A DNA stretch of 64,000 bases from Chthonomonadaceae bacterium (lineage in GTDB: Bacteria; Armatimonadota; Fimbriimonadia; Fimbriimonadales; Fimbriimonadaceae), in contig CP054189.1 in NCBI GenBank assembly GCA_015709495.1, positions 1,302,001 through 1,366,000 on the forward strand, read 5' to 3'. Positions within the stretch are counted from its first letter, which is position 1; each line of letters starts with the position of its first letter. Below, one piece after another: positions 33,686-41,148 of the stretch. The notes under the pieces were generated by a model, which was not told the origin of the DNA, ran no database searches, and was given only the letters and a program-made list of their open reading frames with translations. The position numbers and the translations under genes were made by a program.

Positions 33686-35035
33686 CTACGTACCCGCCTT
33701 CCGCAGAAAGCGCTTGAGGAGGAGGAGCCCCAAGATCGCGGATACCGCCGAAGCCGTTAGGATGCCCAGCTTCGCGTCATAGAGGAGGACGGGGTCCTTG
33801 AACGCGAGTTCGCTGATGAAGAGCGACATCGTGAAGCCGATGCCAGCAAGCGCTCCGGCGCCCAAAACGATTCCGTAGGTGAAGTTGCGCGGCATCTGAA
33901 CCAGCTTGAGCTTCACGCCCAGCCAAGACGCGAGGAAGATGCCGACCGGCTTTCCGATGACGAGGCCGAGGATCACGCCAAGGGTCGTCCGCTCCAAGAG
34001 CGCCTGATGAACGGACCCGTGCAATTCGATCCCGGCGTTCATGAGGCCAAACACGGGCACGACGAAGTACGTCGTCCACGGGTGAATCATCAACTCTGCC
34101 CGAATGAGGGGGGACTGTACGCTATAAGCAAGGCGCGAAAGATCGTGAATCGCATCGACCTGCCCCTCGGACGGGAGGTCGTTGTAGGTTCCAGTTTCGG
34201 AGGCCTTGAAGGTCTCGATCGCGTGGAGGCTGTCTTCGACGAACTTCCGAGAGTCCACCACATTGCGGACCGGGACGGCGAACGCCACCAGAACGCCCGC
34301 GATCGTTGCATGGACTCCCGACTTCAGAATCAGCACCCACAACACGAGCCCCAGCAACACGTACGGGACAAGGTTTCGTACTTGGGCCAGGTTGAGCATC
34401 GTGAGCACGCCCATCAGGCCTGCGGCGTACCCGAGCGCGGTCAGGTTGATGTCGTGGGTGTAAAACAGCGCAATGACGAGCAGGGCGATGAGATCGTCGA
34501 CGATGGCCAGCGCCGTGAGGAACACCTTCAATTCGTAGGGCGCGCGCTTGCCGAGCAGAGCCAAGACGCCCAAGGAGAAGGCGATGTCGGTGGCCATCGG
34601 GATTCCCCATCCCCTTTCCGACGGTGTGCCCGCATTGAACGCGAGGTAAATCGCGGCGGGCACGACGACCCCTCCTATCGCAGCTGCCGCAGGGAGGGCC
34701 GCCTTCTTCACGCTCGAAAGCTCGCCTGCGACCAGTTCCCGCTTGATCTCGAGCCCGACGACGAAGAAAAACAGAGCCATTAGGCCGTCGTTGATCCACA
34801 AGATCAGAGGCTTGTCGATTAGGAACGATCCGATCTGAAGGGCGATCGTCGTCGAAGCGATCTCGAAATAGGAGTCCGACCAGATCGAGTTGGCCCACAC
34901 CAGGGCGACAAGCGCGCACCCGAGTAGCACGAGGCCGCCTGAAGTCTCCAGGCGGTCGAACTCGAGAAACGCACGTGCCAGCCTGCGTTTGAACCTCACG
35001 GCAGGCCCGATCCCGCTTCCGCTCTTTGTCCGCAT
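33686..35035 (-). CDS. nhaA: Na+/H+ antiporter NhaA
   Basis: 449 residues with the NhaA pattern of about twelve membrane helices. Landmarks are FFFVVGLEIKRELVAGELS, PMATDIAFSLGVLALLG, and the paired aspartates in ALAIVDDLIALLVIALFY that bind Na+/H+. Between the two halves lies a cytoplasmic loop of about 65 residues (residues 255-320, with YNDLPSEGQVDAIHDLSRLA), longer than in E. coli NhaA but common in non-proteobacterial members. It exports Na+ in exchange for H+ for pH and salt homeostasis. Confidence 0.95.
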   Translation of the reverse strand: MRTKSGSGIGPAVRFKRRLARAFLEFDRLETSGGLVLLGCALVALVWANSIWSDSYFEIASTTIALQIGSFLIDKPLILWINDGLMALFFFVVGLEIKRELVAGELSSVKKAALPAAAAIGGVVVPAAIYLAFNAGTPSERGWGIPMATDIAFSLGVLALLGKRAPYELKVFLTALAIVDDLIALLVIALFYTHDINLTALGYAAGLMGVLTMLNLAQVRNLVPYVLLGLVLWVLILKSGVHATIAGVLVAFAVPVRNVVDSRKFVEDSLHAIETFKASETGTYNDLPSEGQVDAIHDLSRLAYSVQSPLIRAELMIHPWTTYFVVPVFGLMNAGIELHGSVHQALLERTTLGVILGLVIGKPVGIFLASWLGVKLKLVQMPRNFTYGIVLGAGALAGIGFTMSLFISELAFKDPVLLYDAKLGILTASAVSAILGLLLLKRFLRKAGT

Positions 35036-35096
35036 CGGTTCGCCCTATTCTGAAGCAAACGAGCGGATGGGAAAAGGGTTGGAGACTGGCTATCGC

Positions 35097-35134
35097 AAAA
35101 AAAGGCCGGCGGACGAGGCGCGCCCACCGGCCTT
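35097..35134 (-). terminator. Rho-independent terminator of the second PEP-CTERM gene
   Basis: On the minus strand AAGGCCGG and CCGGCCTT (35102-35109 with 35127-35134) form an 8-bp stem followed by a run of T residues. It lies 23 nt after the stop codon at 35157. Confidence 0.85.
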
Positions 35135-35156
35135 ACGAAGTCAGCAGTAGCCGAAC

Positions 35157-36128
35157 TTACTTGCGTCGCCGTCGAAGCAGCGCCGCCGCGCCGAGTCCCA
35201 AAGCCACAAGGCTGGTGGGTTCCGGTACGACCTGCACATTGTCGACGAGTCCGAACAGCAGATCACGCGAGATCGGCTGGGTCGACGAGGATGCGTTGAT
35301 GTCGAACATCCCGACATAGAAGTTGTCGCCGGTGAAGTTGACGTTGTCAACCGTCGCGATCCGCAGACCGTCGATGTACCACGATGCCGAAGTGCCAGTC
35401 TTCTGGATCTTCCACCTTCGCCAAGCCATGCCTTGCGCGCCTGGGTTGGTGCTTCCGGTCTGGTCGAAGAAGCCCTGGCCGTTCGCCCAAGCCGTTTGGG
35501 CCGCCGGTACCGTGCCGACGAAGCCGGCGTAATAAGGGTCGGTGTTGTTTCGAGCGGTCGAGTGCGACCCCGCGGCATACACTCCGGTGGAAGGATCGAG
35601 CGGAGAGCCCACCGCAGTATAGGCCCGGTAATCGGCCGAAGTGCCGCCGTCTCCCGTTGCGGAAAACCCAACGCCGTTAATGTTCGTGCCTGGGAACTGC
35701 GTCGTGGTCGCAGCTACGCCAATGCCCGCGAAGAGCATTTGCGTCGTTCCGCTCCCACCGCCGGGGAACGGGCCCTGGAAGTTGATCCACGCGTCGAAAT
35801 ACAGCGTGTAATCTCCGCTGAGGCTGAGCCCGAGGGGCGAGGTCGAGAACCCACTGAACACGCCGCTTCCGATGACGTTGGTCTCCATCTTAAGGCCGCG
35901 CGTGCCGCCAGCAGCCGAGTTCGGCGCCAGAGGAATCCCGACCGACGAGTAGTCGAAGAAATAGTTGGCCTCGTTGTTGAGGTTATTGGCCGGGAGATCG
36001 CCCGCGACCGACGAGTTGAAGCTGTAATTGGTCGTCGGATCGACCTCGAAGTCGTCGCTAAAGTAGATTTGGGCGCTGGCCGCTAGCGGAAACGCGGCGG
36101 CGCACGCCAATGCAAAGAACCTATTCAT
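35157..36128 (-). CDS. PEP-CTERM secreted protein with lectin-like beta domain
   Basis: A 323-residue exported protein: a signal peptide (MNRFFALACAAAFPLAASA), a beta-rich body with aromatic and Gly/Ser/Thr content, including SGDYTLYFDAWINFQG, WYIDGLRIATVDN and LLFGLVDNVQVVPEPT, which recall concanavalin-like jelly-roll domains. The C-terminal sorting tail is VPEPTSLVALGLGAAALL then RRRRK. ATG 36128 is chosen with GGAGGAG 3 nt upstream; an earlier in-frame ATG at 36143 is less well placed. It is monocistronic with a strong terminator. Surface location through exosortase is inferred. Confidence 0.9.
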   Translation of the reverse strand: MNRFFALACAAAFPLAASAQIYFSDDFEVDPTTNYSFNSSVAGDLPANNLNNEANYFFDYSSVGIPLAPNSAAGGTRGLKMETNVIGSGVFSGFSTSPLGLSLSGDYTLYFDAWINFQGPFPGGGSGTTQMLFAGIGVAATTTQFPGTNINGVGFSATGDGGTSADYRAYTAVGSPLDPSTGVYAAGSHSTARNNTDPYYAGFVGTVPAAQTAWANGQGFFDQTGSTNPGAQGMAWRRWKIQKTGTSASWYIDGLRIATVDNVNFTGDNFYVGMFDINASSSTQPISRDLLFGLVDNVQVVPEPTSLVALGLGAAALLRRRRK

Positions 36129-36317
36129 ATCTCCTCCACACAATCAAAGACTGAGTACTCATAGGATAACCGGTTTTTGGCCAGGGCGAGAGTCGCCCAA
36201 AAGGTGTACTTTGATTTCCGGCAGTAATACTGGGTCGAAAAGCCCAAGTTTGTTTGAAGATAGAGAAGGAACCCGGCTCGACAGGGGCGAACAAGGGTCG
36301 TGTCGAGGGGCTTTGCG

Positions 36318-36866
36318 ATGAAACGCCCGCCAGGCGCCAAATACGAAACGAAGCTCGCGATCCTTCTGTACGGGGGACTCGCCCTCATTCCGCTGGGTTT
36401 CCTCGCGACGATCGCCGTTTACGCAGGCGGGACGTTGAGGCTCGTCGCTTCACGGGGCGAAGACGTGAGCATGTATCTCTTGCGGTGGGTCGGTCCCATG
36501 GTCACACTCGTCGGCATGATTATGGCGGGGTCTGCCCTCTACATCGGGCTGCGGCAGGCCCGCCAGCCCAGAAAAGGCGAGGGACAACTGTTTCGAGTGC
36601 CCAACGTCGTGGTCATCGGCAAAGAGGCGTACGACAAGCAGCTCAGGCGGCTTTTTGAGGACTGGGAGTTCGTCGAGTCCGAAAGCCCTCGCTTCTACGT
36701 GAAGTTTCAGTTTTCCGACGAGGAGATTCGGGAGTACGAAACGAGCCTGGAGACGTTTCTGATCTGCGGCGAAGGCTCGCGGGGCGAGGCCCTGATTCAG
36801 GGCCGCTGGGTTTGCGGATATACCGCCCAGGTGGCCGCGCCCACCTCGCACCCGTATGCCGACTGA
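36318..36866 (+). CDS. Unknown two-helix membrane protein
   Basis: 182 residues from ATG 36318 (GAGGGG 7 nt upstream; GTG 36300 is an alternative). Two membrane helices (about residues 14-36 and 55-77) form a hairpin, followed by a cytosolic domain of about 100 residues with VPNVVVIGKEAYDKQLRRLF and FYVKFQFSDEEIREYE. I recognise no family. It is the last gene before the structured RNA and speD, with its own orientation and a 40-nt gap to the RNA promoter. Confidence 0.65.
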   Translation: MKRPPGAKYETKLAILLYGGLALIPLGFLATIAVYAGGTLRLVASRGEDVSMYLLRWVGPMVTLVGMIMAGSALYIGLRQARQPRKGEGQLFRVPNVVVIGKEAYDKQLRRLFEDWEFVESESPRFYVKFQFSDEEIREYETSLETFLICGEGSRGEALIQGRWVCGYTAQVAAPTSHPYAD

Positions 36867-36902
36867 CCTAGGCCTCAGGGCGTACCCGTATTCCGACTTG
36901 CA

Positions 36903-36931
36903 TTGACACCCCAACCGGCCGTTGGTATAAT
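36903..36931 (+). promoter_or_regulatory. Consensus sigma-70 promoter before structured RNA/speD
   Basis: TTGACA (36903-36908), exactly 17 nt, then TATAAT (36926-36931): both hexamers match the consensus perfectly, the only such promoter in the window. Start of transcription is expected near 36938-36940. Such strength is typical of stable RNA genes. Confidence 0.85.
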
Positions 36932-36937
36932 TTGCTC

Positions 36938-37200
36938 TTGCGTCACGGGTAACCGTGGTGCGGCTAAGGGGACTCGCTCCCCTTGAGGAGAGATCCGGCA
37001 AGCCGGAACGGTTGGAGAACGAACAGAGTGAACGGGACGCGGCCTTGTCCGCTATGTCGATGGGGTTACGTCGCTGCAAGCCAAGCAAGCGGAGCCGTCG
37101 TCGCGCACGTTCCGACTCTTCACCCGGCTTGGATCGAGATTCGTAGGGTTTCTCGCGCCAGAGCCCCACTGGTGTCTGCGCACGGTTCACAAGTGAGGTC
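36938..37200 (+). ncRNA. Putative structured RNA (6S-like rod or speD leader)
   Basis: The 340-nt gap between 36867 and 37207, the only one over 300 nt, holds no convincing gene but a set of nested helices. A closing stem pairs 36951-36963 with 37176-37187 (12 bp, one bulge). A second helix pairs 36992-36996 and 37000-37003 with 37127-37135. A third pairs 37004-37010 with 37108-37114 (7 bp). A fourth pairs 37036-37043 with 37094-37102. A stem-loop sits on the 5' side of the central region (36966-36971 with 36979-36984), and small hairpins lie on the 3' side. Closing stem, central bubble and apical stem recall 6S RNA. A competing 5' hairpin (36944-36957, GTAA loop) uses the same bases as the closing stem, so a switching leader is also possible. 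There is no terminator before speD. Confidence 0.5.
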
Positions 37201-37207
37201 CATGTGA

Positions 37208-37807
37208 TTGTCCATTCTCATCATCCTGAGTAGCCTGCTGGCGTTTTCGGCGCTGGCAGTCGAGCCGAAGCGTTCGTTTTGGGACGCTCTCAAAGGGCTC
37301 GTGTCCCGACTCGCTCGCCCTTGGCTTGCGGCCCCCACCGTGACCACGGAGGAGGGCTGGACGTTCGTCCGCTGCGACAACGTGCGCGCATTCCGAGAGT
37401 GGCTCAGCGAGGACGAAAGCGGCTTTCCGCCATCGGACGGCGAGGAGCCTTCGCTCGGTTCGCACCTGCTGATCGAGCTTTACGGTTGCGAACCTCGGTT
37501 GCTCGAACAGGAGTCGTCGGTTGGCGAAGCGATGCGCGAGGCAGCGGTGAAGAGCGAAGCCACCGTGGTGGCGACCTCGTTTCACGAGTTTCAACCGTAC
37601 GGAGTCTCCGGCGCAGTCATCATTCAGGAGTCGCATTACACCATCCACACCTGGCCTGAGCACGGCTACGCCGCCGTCGATCTGTTTTATTGCGGGGGTA
37701 CGGTGCGGGTTCACCGAGCCGTCGAAGTGTTGCAGGAGAGGTTCCAGCCGGTGAGGGTGAAATTCCTCGTCGTTCGCCGAGGATTGCAGAGCGAAGTTCA
37801 CCGTTGA
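37208..37807 (+). CDS. speD: S-adenosylmethionine decarboxylase proenzyme with N-terminal extension
   Basis: 199 residues. The C-terminal 120 residues are a class 1B SpeD: GSHLLIELYGC and ESHYTIHTWPEHGYAAVD, with Ser142 as the self-cleavage site that yields the pyruvoyl group, and the catalytic Cys of YCG at 162. It makes decarboxylated SAM, the aminopropyl donor for the SpeE that follows. The first 80 residues are additional, starting with a hydrophobic stretch (LIILSSLLAFSALAV) that would suit a membrane anchor. The TTG 37208 start has GTGAGG 9 nt upstream; an in-frame ATG-TGA pair sits directly before it (37202-37207). A start inside the extension, such as GTG near 37301, is possible. Confidence 0.85.
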   Translation: MSILIILSSLLAFSALAVEPKRSFWDALKGLVSRLARPWLAAPTVTTEEGWTFVRCDNVRAFREWLSEDESGFPPSDGEEPSLGSHLLIELYGCEPRLLEQESSVGEAMREAAVKSEATVVATSFHEFQPYGVSGAVIIQESHYTIHTWPEHGYAAVDLFYCGGTVRVHRAVEVLQERFQPVRVKFLVVRRGLQSEVHR

Positions 37808-37861
37808 GGCGTCCCTTGCCGCCGCTGCCCTCCCGAGCCCCAAAGAGGTAGGTTCTTACCG

Positions 37862-38791
37862 ATGTATCAACAAGCCACAGGCCTTTTTGTCTGCGAGACC
37901 CACACCGACGCGGTGACGTGGGACTTCACGATCGAGCGCATCCTCGTCGCGGGTAAGTCCCAGTATCAGGAGTACCAAATCGTCGAGATCCCCGTGTTCG
38001 GCAAGACGCTCTTCCTGGATTGGAAGATTCAAAGCTCGCTGCTCGACGAGTTCATCTTCCACGAGTGCATGAGCCAACCGGCCATGACCGTGCACCCGCA
38101 CCCAAAGAAGGTGGTCGTTTGCGGGGGCGGAGAGGGGGCAACCCTCCGCGAGGCGCTGAAGCACAACACGGTCGAGACCGCCGTCATGGTCGACATCGAC
38201 GAGGAACTGATCGGGTTCGTCAAGGAACATCTGCCGGAGTGGCATCAAGGCTCGTTCGAGGACTCCAGGACCACGCTGCTCCACACCGACGCGCGCGCCT
38301 GGCTCGAATCTCAAAAGGGAGCGAACTACGATGTGATCCTCTCGGATCTGCCCGACCCTCTCGAAGGAGGGCCCGCCATCTACCTGTTCACCACGGAGTA
38401 CTTCCAGATTTGCGCCGACGCGCTCGGGGAGGATGGGGTGCTCGCCCTGCAAGCGGGTTGCGCCAACCTCAGCTATCCCTACTGCTTCGCTTGCTGCGTC
38501 GAAACGCTGCGCTCGATGAAGGAAGTCTTTCCCTACGTGCGGCCCTACTTTGGGATCATGACGACCTTCATGATGCCTTGGGGTTTCGTCCTCGCTTCGA
38601 AGTCGAAAGACATCCTCGAACTCTCCGAAGACGAAATCGCCCGGAGGTTCCACGAGCGAGGGGTGACGAACAAGTACTTTACGCCAAGGTACGCGCGCTC
38701 GGTGTTTACGCTGCCCGATTACATGGAAGAGGCGTTTGCCAAGCACGGCCGGGTGCTCACCGACGAAAAGCCGTTCGTGTGGGGCGCGTAG
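37862..38791 (+). CDS. speE: Spermidine synthase (polyamine aminopropyltransferase)
   Basis: 309 residues. The SAM-like fold shows FGKTLFLDWKIQSSLLDEF, VVVCGGGEGATLREALKH (decarboxylated-SAM loop), VDIDEELI, the active-site segment LSDLPDPLEGGPA and YLFTTEYFQ. It transfers the aminopropyl group from the SpeD product to putrescine or a related diamine. It lies 54 nt after speD in the same direction; GAGGTAGG precedes the ATG. The C-terminus (TNKYFTPRYARSVFTLP) is of the type found in bacterial and archaeal enzymes with broad acceptor range. The exact polyamine cannot be inferred. Confidence 0.94.
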   Translation: MYQQATGLFVCETHTDAVTWDFTIERILVAGKSQYQEYQIVEIPVFGKTLFLDWKIQSSLLDEFIFHECMSQPAMTVHPHPKKVVVCGGGEGATLREALKHNTVETAVMVDIDEELIGFVKEHLPEWHQGSFEDSRTTLLHTDARAWLESQKGANYDVILSDLPDPLEGGPAIYLFTTEYFQICADALGEDGVLALQAGCANLSYPYCFACCVETLRSMKEVFPYVRPYFGIMTTFMMPWGFVLASKSKDILELSEDEIARRFHERGVTNKYFTPRYARSVFTLPDYMEEAFAKHGRVLTDEKPFVWGA

Positions 38792-38792
38792 G

Positions 38793-39776
38793 CTATTCCG
38801 GCTTCTTCATGCGGAACGGAGGCGACTTCAGGAGCCAAGTTTCGAGCGCCTTTCCAACCTTGCCGAGCGACTCGGGCGAGCACTTGTCGAGCGTGTCGTC
38901 GAGCGTATGCCAGGGGTCGTAGCTGAAGTCGATCAGGTCCATCGTCGGGATGCCTGCCTTATTGAGGGGAATATGGTCGTCCTCGATCGTCGGGCCGAAT
39001 GCTTTGGGGAAGGTCGAACCGAGTCCAATTTCGGCGGCGTGTCGATAAAAGGCGTTGACGAGTTCCTCAGCGTAGTACAGGCTGTTGGGCTCGAGGGGAA
39101 TACGCAGGTCCTTGTCCCCAATCATGTCGAGCAGAATCCCGTAGTCGGGCTTGGGTGTGGGCAGGTTTTTGGCAAAGTGAGACGCCCCCAAGAACATCTC
39201 GTCGAGACTGGGCCCGAGGTCTTCGCCGTCGGTCATGAGATACAGGACGCCCACGTCGCTCGGCAAACGGCCCTTCATGGTCCGCATAAGCTCCAGCAGT
39301 ACCGAGACGCCGCTTGCGCCGTCGTTGGCCCCGAGGATCGGCTGCCTTTGTTTGTGCTGCTCCCATTCCATGTCGGCGGTCGGCCTCGTATCCCAGTGGG
39401 CGAGGAGTAGGACCCGAACCTTCGCGTCCTTCCAGTTCTGCTCGCCAAGGATGTTCCACATCGTGTACTTCTTGCGGTCGGAGGTCCAGACGTGGGTGAA
39501 TTCCTGAAGCCTCACGTTCTCGGCGTGCTTCTTCATTTCCGCCTGGATGTAGTCCCGGCAGTCCCGGTGGGCTTGGGAACCGGGGAACCTCGGGCCCAGC
39601 TTGGTCTGTTCGACCATGTGCTTCCAGGCCTGTTCGGAATCGAAGAGCGATTCGATCTTGGCCCCGCCCGTTGGGGAAATGGGGGCGTTGGCTTCCTGTT
39701 CGACGGCCCGCCCCGACCCGCAAGCCGCCAAGAGAAGCGCGGCTGCGAGGCCGAATCCCGTTATTGCGACACCCAT
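38793..39776 (-). CDS. M28-family lipoprotein, glutaminyl-peptide cyclotransferase-like
   Basis: 327 residues. It begins with a lipoprotein signal (AAALLLAACGSG, lipobox Cys 18 or so). The metal-dependent exopeptidase core has LLLAHWDTRPTADM, GANDGASGVSVLLE, MTDGEDLG, DMIGDKDLRIPLE and the last ligand in DPWHTLDDT. The single-zinc arrangement with HWDTRP, ILLDMIGD and the acidic loop is that of secretory glutaminyl cyclases rather than of true aminopeptidases, but I cannot exclude a peptidase. ATG 39776 fits the lipobox; a longer frame to 39866 overlaps the upstream gene. It overlaps the 5'-nucleotidase-domain gene by 16 nt, so the two are coupled. It converges with speE with a 1-nt gap. Confidence 0.85.
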   Translation of the reverse strand: MGVAITGFGLAAALLLAACGSGRAVEQEANAPISPTGGAKIESLFDSEQAWKHMVEQTKLGPRFPGSQAHRDCRDYIQAEMKKHAENVRLQEFTHVWTSDRKKYTMWNILGEQNWKDAKVRVLLLAHWDTRPTADMEWEQHKQRQPILGANDGASGVSVLLELMRTMKGRLPSDVGVLYLMTDGEDLGPSLDEMFLGASHFAKNLPTPKPDYGILLDMIGDKDLRIPLEPNSLYYAEELVNAFYRHAAEIGLGSTFPKAFGPTIEDDHIPLNKAGIPTMDLIDFSYDPWHTLDDTLDKCSPESLGKVGKALETWLLKSPPFRMKKPE

Positions 39777-40357
39777 CGAGGGCGTGTTTCGGTGACCTTC
39801 TTCCCTTTCAGCGCCGATTCGACGGTCATGTTGGGAAGGCTTGAGACGATGTCCGGCTTGTCCCATATCTTGAAGTATCCCAGACCTCCGCGCCCCAAGG
39901 AAGAGGGCATGGCGATCTTGTAGGTGGCGGCGTCGTCGAGTTTCAGTCCGTTCGCGGTGACGCTCACGACCCTCGATCCGGGCGCTGCCTTCGGGTCGAA
40001 CGTTACCTCGAAACCCGAAATCTGCAAGAAGCTGCTGTTGGGTTGGGGATAAAGCGAGATCGACCGCTCGAAGGCCTGCCGAACCTTTGCGCCCGTTATC
40101 GCGACGACCGCGATCTCGTTGTCGGGATATTGAAGTAAGGTGGCCAGGTTGTTAGGGTCGAAATTCGACTTCAGCAACGCAGCAGCGAGAAAAGCCCCGT
40201 CGGTCCCAGCTACTTCCCTGAGGACGTCGGCAGCCGCTTGCGCAGGACCAAAGGCGCCCGTCTCCGGGTCCTTATCCGCGCTCAGTTGCTGGCTCACGGC
40301 TCCGGTCAGCGCCGTCAGCAGCCCTGCGATCACGATCGTCCAATGTCTTGCGGTCAT
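39761..40357 (-). CDS. Stand-alone 5'-nucleotidase C-terminal domain protein
   Basis: A 198-residue exported protein: a signal peptide (TARHWTIVIAGLLTALTGAVS) followed by only the C-terminal substrate-binding domain of UshA-type 5'-nucleotidases. The domain shows FDPNNLATLLQYPDNEIAVV, GAKVRQAFERSISLYPQPNSSFLQ, ISGFEVTFDP, and DDAATYKIAMPSSLGRGGLGYFKIW. The metallophosphatase domain that does the chemistry is missing, and no remnant lies upstream in 40358-40515. So it may be a binding protein or a regulatory partner. It overlaps the M28 lipoprotein gene by 16 nt. A TATACT on the minus strand (40466-40471) is a possible -10. Confidence 0.8.
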   Translation of the reverse strand: MTARHWTIVIAGLLTALTGAVSQQLSADKDPETGAFGPAQAAADVLREVAGTDGAFLAAALLKSNFDPNNLATLLQYPDNEIAVVAITGAKVRQAFERSISLYPQPNSSFLQISGFEVTFDPKAAPGSRVVSVTANGLKLDDAATYKIAMPSSLGRGGLGYFKIWDKPDIVSSLPNMTVESALKGKKVTETRPRWVSQ

Positions 40358-40515
40358 CGACTCTTCGAGCTTCCCAACGTTAGACTCACCAAGGGAAGCG
40401 CCGTTTCATTCGGTGCGAAAAGGGTCCCAAGGGGATTCCGCGGCCCTTCTCGGCCCTTATTGGGAAGTATAGTGCAACGACCCGAAAAACTGGATGTACG
40501 AAAGTACGAATCCCG

Positions 40516-40941
40516 TTATTCTTCGACCTTTATGCCCATCGACCTCGCGGAGCCGGCGACGATTCGCATCGCCATCTCGACGTCGGTGGTGTTGAAGTCC
40601 GCCATCTTTTTGGCCGCGATCTCTCGCAGCTTGTCCTTGGGGAGCGTCGCGACGACCTCTTTGCCGGGGTTCGGGGAGGCCTTTTCGAGGTTCAGCGACT
40701 TCTTGATGAGGTCGGATACGAGGGGCTGCTTGACGACGAAGGCGTAGGATCTGTCTTCGAAGACGGTGATCGCCACCGGAAGCACGCTGCCCATTTGAGA
40801 CGCCGTCATCTCGTTGAACTTCTTGAGAAACTCCATCATGTTGACGCCGGCTTGGCCGAGGGCCGGGCCGACAGGAGGCGCGGGCGTCCCTTTGCCCGCG
40901 GGGATGTTGAGCTTGATCACGCTTGCGACTTTCTTTGCCAT
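40516..40941 (-). CDS. rplK: 50S ribosomal protein L11
   Basis: A 141-residue, full-length L11: [80 protein letters not shown]. It binds 23S rRNA at the GTPase-associated centre. It is unusual in being alone: secE, nusG, rplA, rplJ and rplL, its normal neighbours, are absent on both sides. The flanking non-coding gaps (40358-40515 and 40942-41148) show no recognisable ribosomal leader. Confidence 0.96.
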   Translation of the reverse strand: MAKKVASVIKLNIPAGKGTPAPPVGPALGQAGVNMMEFLKKFNEMTASQMGSVLPVAITVFEDRSYAFVVKQPLVSDLIKKSLNLEKASPNPGKEVVATLPKDKLREIAAKKMADFNTTDVEMAMRIVAGSARSMGIKVEE

Positions 40942-41148
40942 TGCGATTCGGTTACCTTGGAAAGATCTGGTTGTGAGACTCTACAGCTCGAAATGCACCG
41001 AGCCAAGGGTCTGTCCGCAGGTCGAGCGAGTGGGAAGCGTCATCCCGAACGCGGGGCCATAAGGATACCTGCGCGACGCGCCTAAGTGTGTGCCAAACTG
41101 AGAAACATTCGGGGACCGCTGGGTCCTGAAGGAGAAAGCACAGCAGGT

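Noticed and set aside
36125..36388. An 87-residue minus-strand frame between the PEP-CTERM gene and the two-helix protein gene
   Set aside because: It has no RBS or recognised domain and overlaps both the PEP-CTERM promoter/RBS region and the 5' part of the plus-strand gene.
36955..37146. A 63-residue plus-strand frame inside the structured RNA region
   Set aside because: It is Arg/Ser-rich with no family, no RBS and starts inside the closing helix; the RNA structure explains the sequence better.
36938..37200. RNase P RNA gene
   Set aside because: A GAGGAGAG-A-TCCGGC segment after a 5' hairpin and a CACCCGGCTTGG segment near the 3' side recall conserved regions I and V. The GGTGAAA/GGTAAGAGC and AUAAAUGACUG signatures are absent and the RNA is about 100 nt too short.
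40480..40515. Rho-independent terminator after rplK
   Set aside because: A short GTAC-TTTC-GTAC hairpin is followed by GTTTTTC some bases later, but the stem is only 4 bp and probably too weak.
41112..41126. Regulatory hairpin before the E2-like gene
   Set aside because: GGGACC-GCT-GGGTCC forms a 6-bp stem, but with a 3-nt loop and no further structure or conserved riboswitch sequence it is not supported.
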